Part shown: positions 62,193-64,000 of the stretch, in pieces
Layout: every line of letters starts with the position of its first letter
Position numbering within the stretch: position 1 is the first letter of the stretch
Origin: Sphingobacterium sp. LZ7M1
GTDB taxonomy: Bacteria; Bacteroidota; Bacteroidia; Sphingobacteriales; Sphingobacteriaceae
DNA length: 64,000 nt
Assembly: GCF_024296865.1 (NCBI RefSeq)
Contig: NZ_CP101134.1
Location: 1,054,001-1,118,000, forward strand
Direction of reading: 5' to 3'
The notes under the pieces: model-generated
Databases searched by the model: none
The model's input: only the letters and a program-made list of their open reading frames with translations
Told to the model about the DNA's origin: nothing
Position numbers and translations under genes: made by a program

Positions 62193-63545
62193 ATGAACAA
62201 ATTTACAAAATACATTTTAGGTATTCTCGTCATTTGCTTTGTGAGTTTCTTTCAATCTAATGCACAGACGGTTTATTCTGTGCCAATCAAGGAAGATATT
62301 GGTCCCAATGCATGGCGTACCGTGAAAAATGCGATAAAGCAAGCCAAATTGAACAAATCAGCGTATTTATTGATCGATCTTAATACGTTTGGTGGTGCTT
62401 TGAATTTTGCCGATTCTATTCGTTCTAGCCTATTAAACGAAAATCTGTTCAAAACTATTGTATATGTTAACAATAATGCTGCTTCTGCAGGAGCATTGAT
62501 CTCATTAGCAGCGGATTATATTTACATGCACTCGGGTGCAAGCCTAGGCGCCGCATCGGTGGTGAATCAACAGGGCGAAGTCCTTCCGGAAAAATACCAA
62601 TCCTATATGCGTGGCCTGATGCGGGCAACCGCTGAAGCCAAAGGGAGGGATCCGAAGGTTGCCGAGGCATTTGTAGACCCCGCTATTTCGGTTCCTGAGC
62701 TTAAAGAAGATGGTACATTATTGACCCTGACAGCCTCTGAAGCTGTCAAGATTGGACTGGCCAAGAAAGAAGTGAAAAGCCAGGTGGATATCTTTTCGGA
62801 TCTCAATATAGAGAAGCCAGAGGTCACTGAACATAAGCTTACCTGGGTCGACTCTTTGATTGCCCTTTTGATCAATCCCTTGGTTAGTGGTTTGCTGATC
62901 ATGGGAATTATTGGAGGGATCTATTTTGAGTTACAGGCTCCAGGAATTGGATTTGCCTTAGTGGTTGCCCTGGTCTGTGCTGCTTTGTTCTTTGCTCCGT
63001 TGTACCTTCAGGGCCTAGCGGATAACTGGGAGATTGCCATCTTTGTCTTAGGTGTCATACTCCTCGTGCTGGAAATATTTGTAATTCCAGGCTTTGGGGT
63101 CGCTGGTATTGCGGGAATTATATTAGTTTTATGCGGATTGGCTTTCTCAATGGTAGCTAATGATTATTTTGATTTTAAACTTACCCAACCAGGATTATTG
63201 ATGAATTCCTTTATAATAGTAATAGGCGCCATGATCTTGACCATTGTCTTGATGGTTATTTTTGGCAAAAATGTATTGCAATCTCCAACTTTCAAACGAC
63301 TGGTCTTGCAAGATGAACAAAAAGCGGATGAAGGTTATACCTCTTCAGTTGCTAAACCTAATCTGATCAATAAGGTTGGGGTGACCAAAACGGTCCTGCG
63401 CCCAAGTGGAAAAATAGAAATCGACAATGTATGGTACGATGCGGTTTCCTTAGATAGCTTTATAGATGTTGGGGAAGAGATCTATGTTGAAAAACACGAG
63501 AACTACAACCTCTTTGTAAGGAAGTTGTCAGAGCGTAAAGCGTAG
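62193..63545 (+). CDS. NfeD-family membrane protein with ClpP-class serine protease domain
   Basis: 450 residues. Signal peptide (ends SNAQ, ~24). Periplasmic ClpP-class serine protease domain 25-~215 with the catalytic Ser98 in NNAASAGALISLA and a Lys-bearing EKYQSYMRG region. The membrane domain (~225-360) has five to six helices (GLLIMGIIGGIYFELQAPGI). A C-terminal soluble OB-fold NfeD domain follows (~385-450, LRPSGKIEIDNVWYDAVS). The long NfeD1b type; in archaea related proteases cleave stomatin homologues. No stomatin gene is seen in the window. Confidence 0.88.
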   Translation: MNKFTKYILGILVICFVSFFQSNAQTVYSVPIKEDIGPNAWRTVKNAIKQAKLNKSAYLLIDLNTFGGALNFADSIRSSLLNENLFKTIVYVNNNAASAGALISLAADYIYMHSGASLGAASVVNQQGEVLPEKYQSYMRGLMRATAEAKGRDPKVAEAFVDPAISVPELKEDGTLLTLTASEAVKIGLAKKEVKSQVDIFSDLNIEKPEVTEHKLTWVDSLIALLINPLVSGLLIMGIIGGIYFELQAPGIGFALVVALVCAALFFAPLYLQGLADNWEIAIFVLGVILLVLEIFVIPGFGVAGIAGIILVLCGLAFSMVANDYFDFKLTQPGLLMNSFIIVIGAMILTIVLMVIFGKNVLQSPTFKRLVLQDEQKADEGYTSSVAKPNLINKVGVTKTVLRPSGKIEIDNVWYDAVSLDSFIDVGEEIYVEKHENYNLFVRKLSERKA

Positions 63546-63622
63546 GAGAGTATTGAGATATGAGATAGAAAGGCTCTAAGAGAGATATGATTATTGAGTA
63601 TTGAGATTTGAGATATGTCCTG
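63546..63622. repeat. Heptanucleotide array after the NfeD stop (part 1)
   Basis: Begins on the base after the stop codon. Seven-mer units such as TTGAGAT, ATGAGAT, TGAGATT and TGAGATA recur, interrupted by diverged units. The sense-strand form (TGAGATN) matches the array after rimK. Confidence 0.65.
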
Positions 63623-63637
63623 TTGAAGGTAAATGGT

Positions 63638-63665
63638 CTAAATACTAAATACTTTCTACTAAATA
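63638..63665. repeat. Heptanucleotide array after the NfeD stop (part 2)
   Basis: Four in-phase 7-mers: CTAAATA, CTAAATA, CTTTCTA, CTAAATA. A different unit from part 1 but the same period. Confidence 0.7.
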
Positions 63666-63671
63666 CTTTAA

Positions 63672-63710
63672 AAAATAAAAGCCCGGAATTATATTCCGGG
63701 CTTTTATTTT
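63672..63710. terminator. Bidirectional intrinsic terminator
   Basis: 18-bp stem (63672-63689 with 63693-63710) with core AAAAGCCCGGAAT/ATTCCGGGCTTTT and a 3-nt loop, with A- and T-runs on both sides. It serves the outer-membrane protein gene on the minus strand and probably nfeD on the plus strand. Confidence 0.85.
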
Positions 63711-64000
63711 TTAAAACTTAGCGCCTAAAGTCAGGACTACGTTTGTTCGTGTATTTTTCACTTCTGCTGTTGGAATTGGACTGTTCCAAGAGGAGAATGT
63801 ATAAGGGCTGTGGTTGTAGTTGAATTGCTTGTATTGCATTGCCGCTAAATCCACATATAAGGATTTGGTAAGGACATAGCCTAAACCTAAGCTTGCAATA
63901 TAGTCGCTTTGGGTGTCACCTTTGTAAGGGGATCCAATCAGGTTGAAACCAGCGCGGGCAGCTAATTGATCTGTAATCAAGATTTCACCACCTACCTTGA
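63711..64000 (-). CDS. Outer-membrane transport protein (FadL/OmpP1/TodX-like), C-terminal part
   Basis: The frame is open to the right edge of the window, so only the last ~95 residues are seen (a TTG near 63980 is internal, since KVGGE continues upstream). The segment is beta-barrel-like: DQLAARAGFNLIGSPYKGD, SLGLGYVLTKSLYVDLAA, and ends VVLTLGAKF with a C-terminal Phe. It most resembles the C-terminus of hydrocarbon/fatty-acid porins of the OmpP1/FadL family in Bacteroidota. Strength is limited by the truncation. Confidence 0.65.
   Translation of the reverse strand, partial: KVGGEILITDQLAARAGFNLIGSPYKGDTQSDYIASLGLGYVLTKSLYVDLAAMQYKQFNYNHSPYTFSSWNSPIPTAEVKNTRTNVVLTLGAKF

Overview
The window is a chromosomal segment of a Bacteroidota bacterium, most likely Sphingobacteriaceae (Sphingobacterium- or Pedobacter-like). 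Evidence: a SusC/SusD outer-membrane pair, a PUR/DUF3276 protein, a Bacteroidota-type AMP nucleosidase, RimK with a RimB-like protease, LytS/LytTR signalling, and several promoters of the TTG-N17..20-TAnnTTTG type. This is inference from gene content and promoter form, not from a marker-gene search. I see no rRNA, tRNA, CRISPR array, prophage or intact insertion sequence. Both ends cut through genes.

Layout. 1-8533: a plus-strand catabolic cluster: FAD oxidoreductase (partial), exported EEP-fold hydrolase, polyol-permease-like MFS transporter, D-2-hydroxyacid dehydrogenase, two different FGGY sugar kinases, histidine phosphatase and exported glycerophosphodiesterase. From the transporter to the phosphatase the genes are nearly contiguous, and the core resembles the Bacillus yoaB/yoaC/yoaD set. 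The substrate is unknown; this is the best candidate here for an undescribed pathway. 8720-11389: a large DUF3857/transglutaminase-like membrane protein. 11628-18769: minus-strand purine genes (purM, purH, purN), with rimB-like and rimK behind purM, plus a lipoprotein and a divergent esterase. 18905-20775: a thioredoxin-like protein, an apparently frameshifted AraC regulator and a Rid protein. 21113-25234: a LiaF-like protein, LytS-type kinase, LytTR regulator and serine hydrolase in one minus-strand unit. 25504-34654: housekeeping genes (PUR protein, DPP-IV-like peptidase, dxr, rseP, carA with a leader that looks like an attenuator, eno). 34875-40519: a DivIC/FtsB-like protein and a SusC/SusD pair.

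41157-48347: FkbM methyltransferase, CBS-type cysteine enzyme, AMP nucleosidase, clpX, clpP, a single-domain PD-(D/E)xK protein, holA and a small exported protein. This segment is bounded by two copies, in opposite orientation, of a composite intergenic repeat module. 49402-55716: a TetR-TolC-AcrA-AcrB efflux operon, with a possible small RNA upstream of tetR. 56254-58292: a minus-strand group with cytochrome c, SCO protein, lipoprotein and hotdog thioesterase. 58385-64000: an MFS transporter, a 54-residue Cys/Lys-rich protein, udk, a LysM protein, a DUF4905-like protein, an NfeD/ClpP-class protease and the C-terminal end of an outer-membrane protein.

The intergenic DNA is unusually structured. 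There are three families of dispersed repeats (A: GGAT-rich, about 100-150 nt, four copies; B: palindromes with compensatory changes, two copies; C: composite hairpin elements with inverted ends, two copies) and heptanucleotide arrays placed directly after the stop codons of three unrelated genes.
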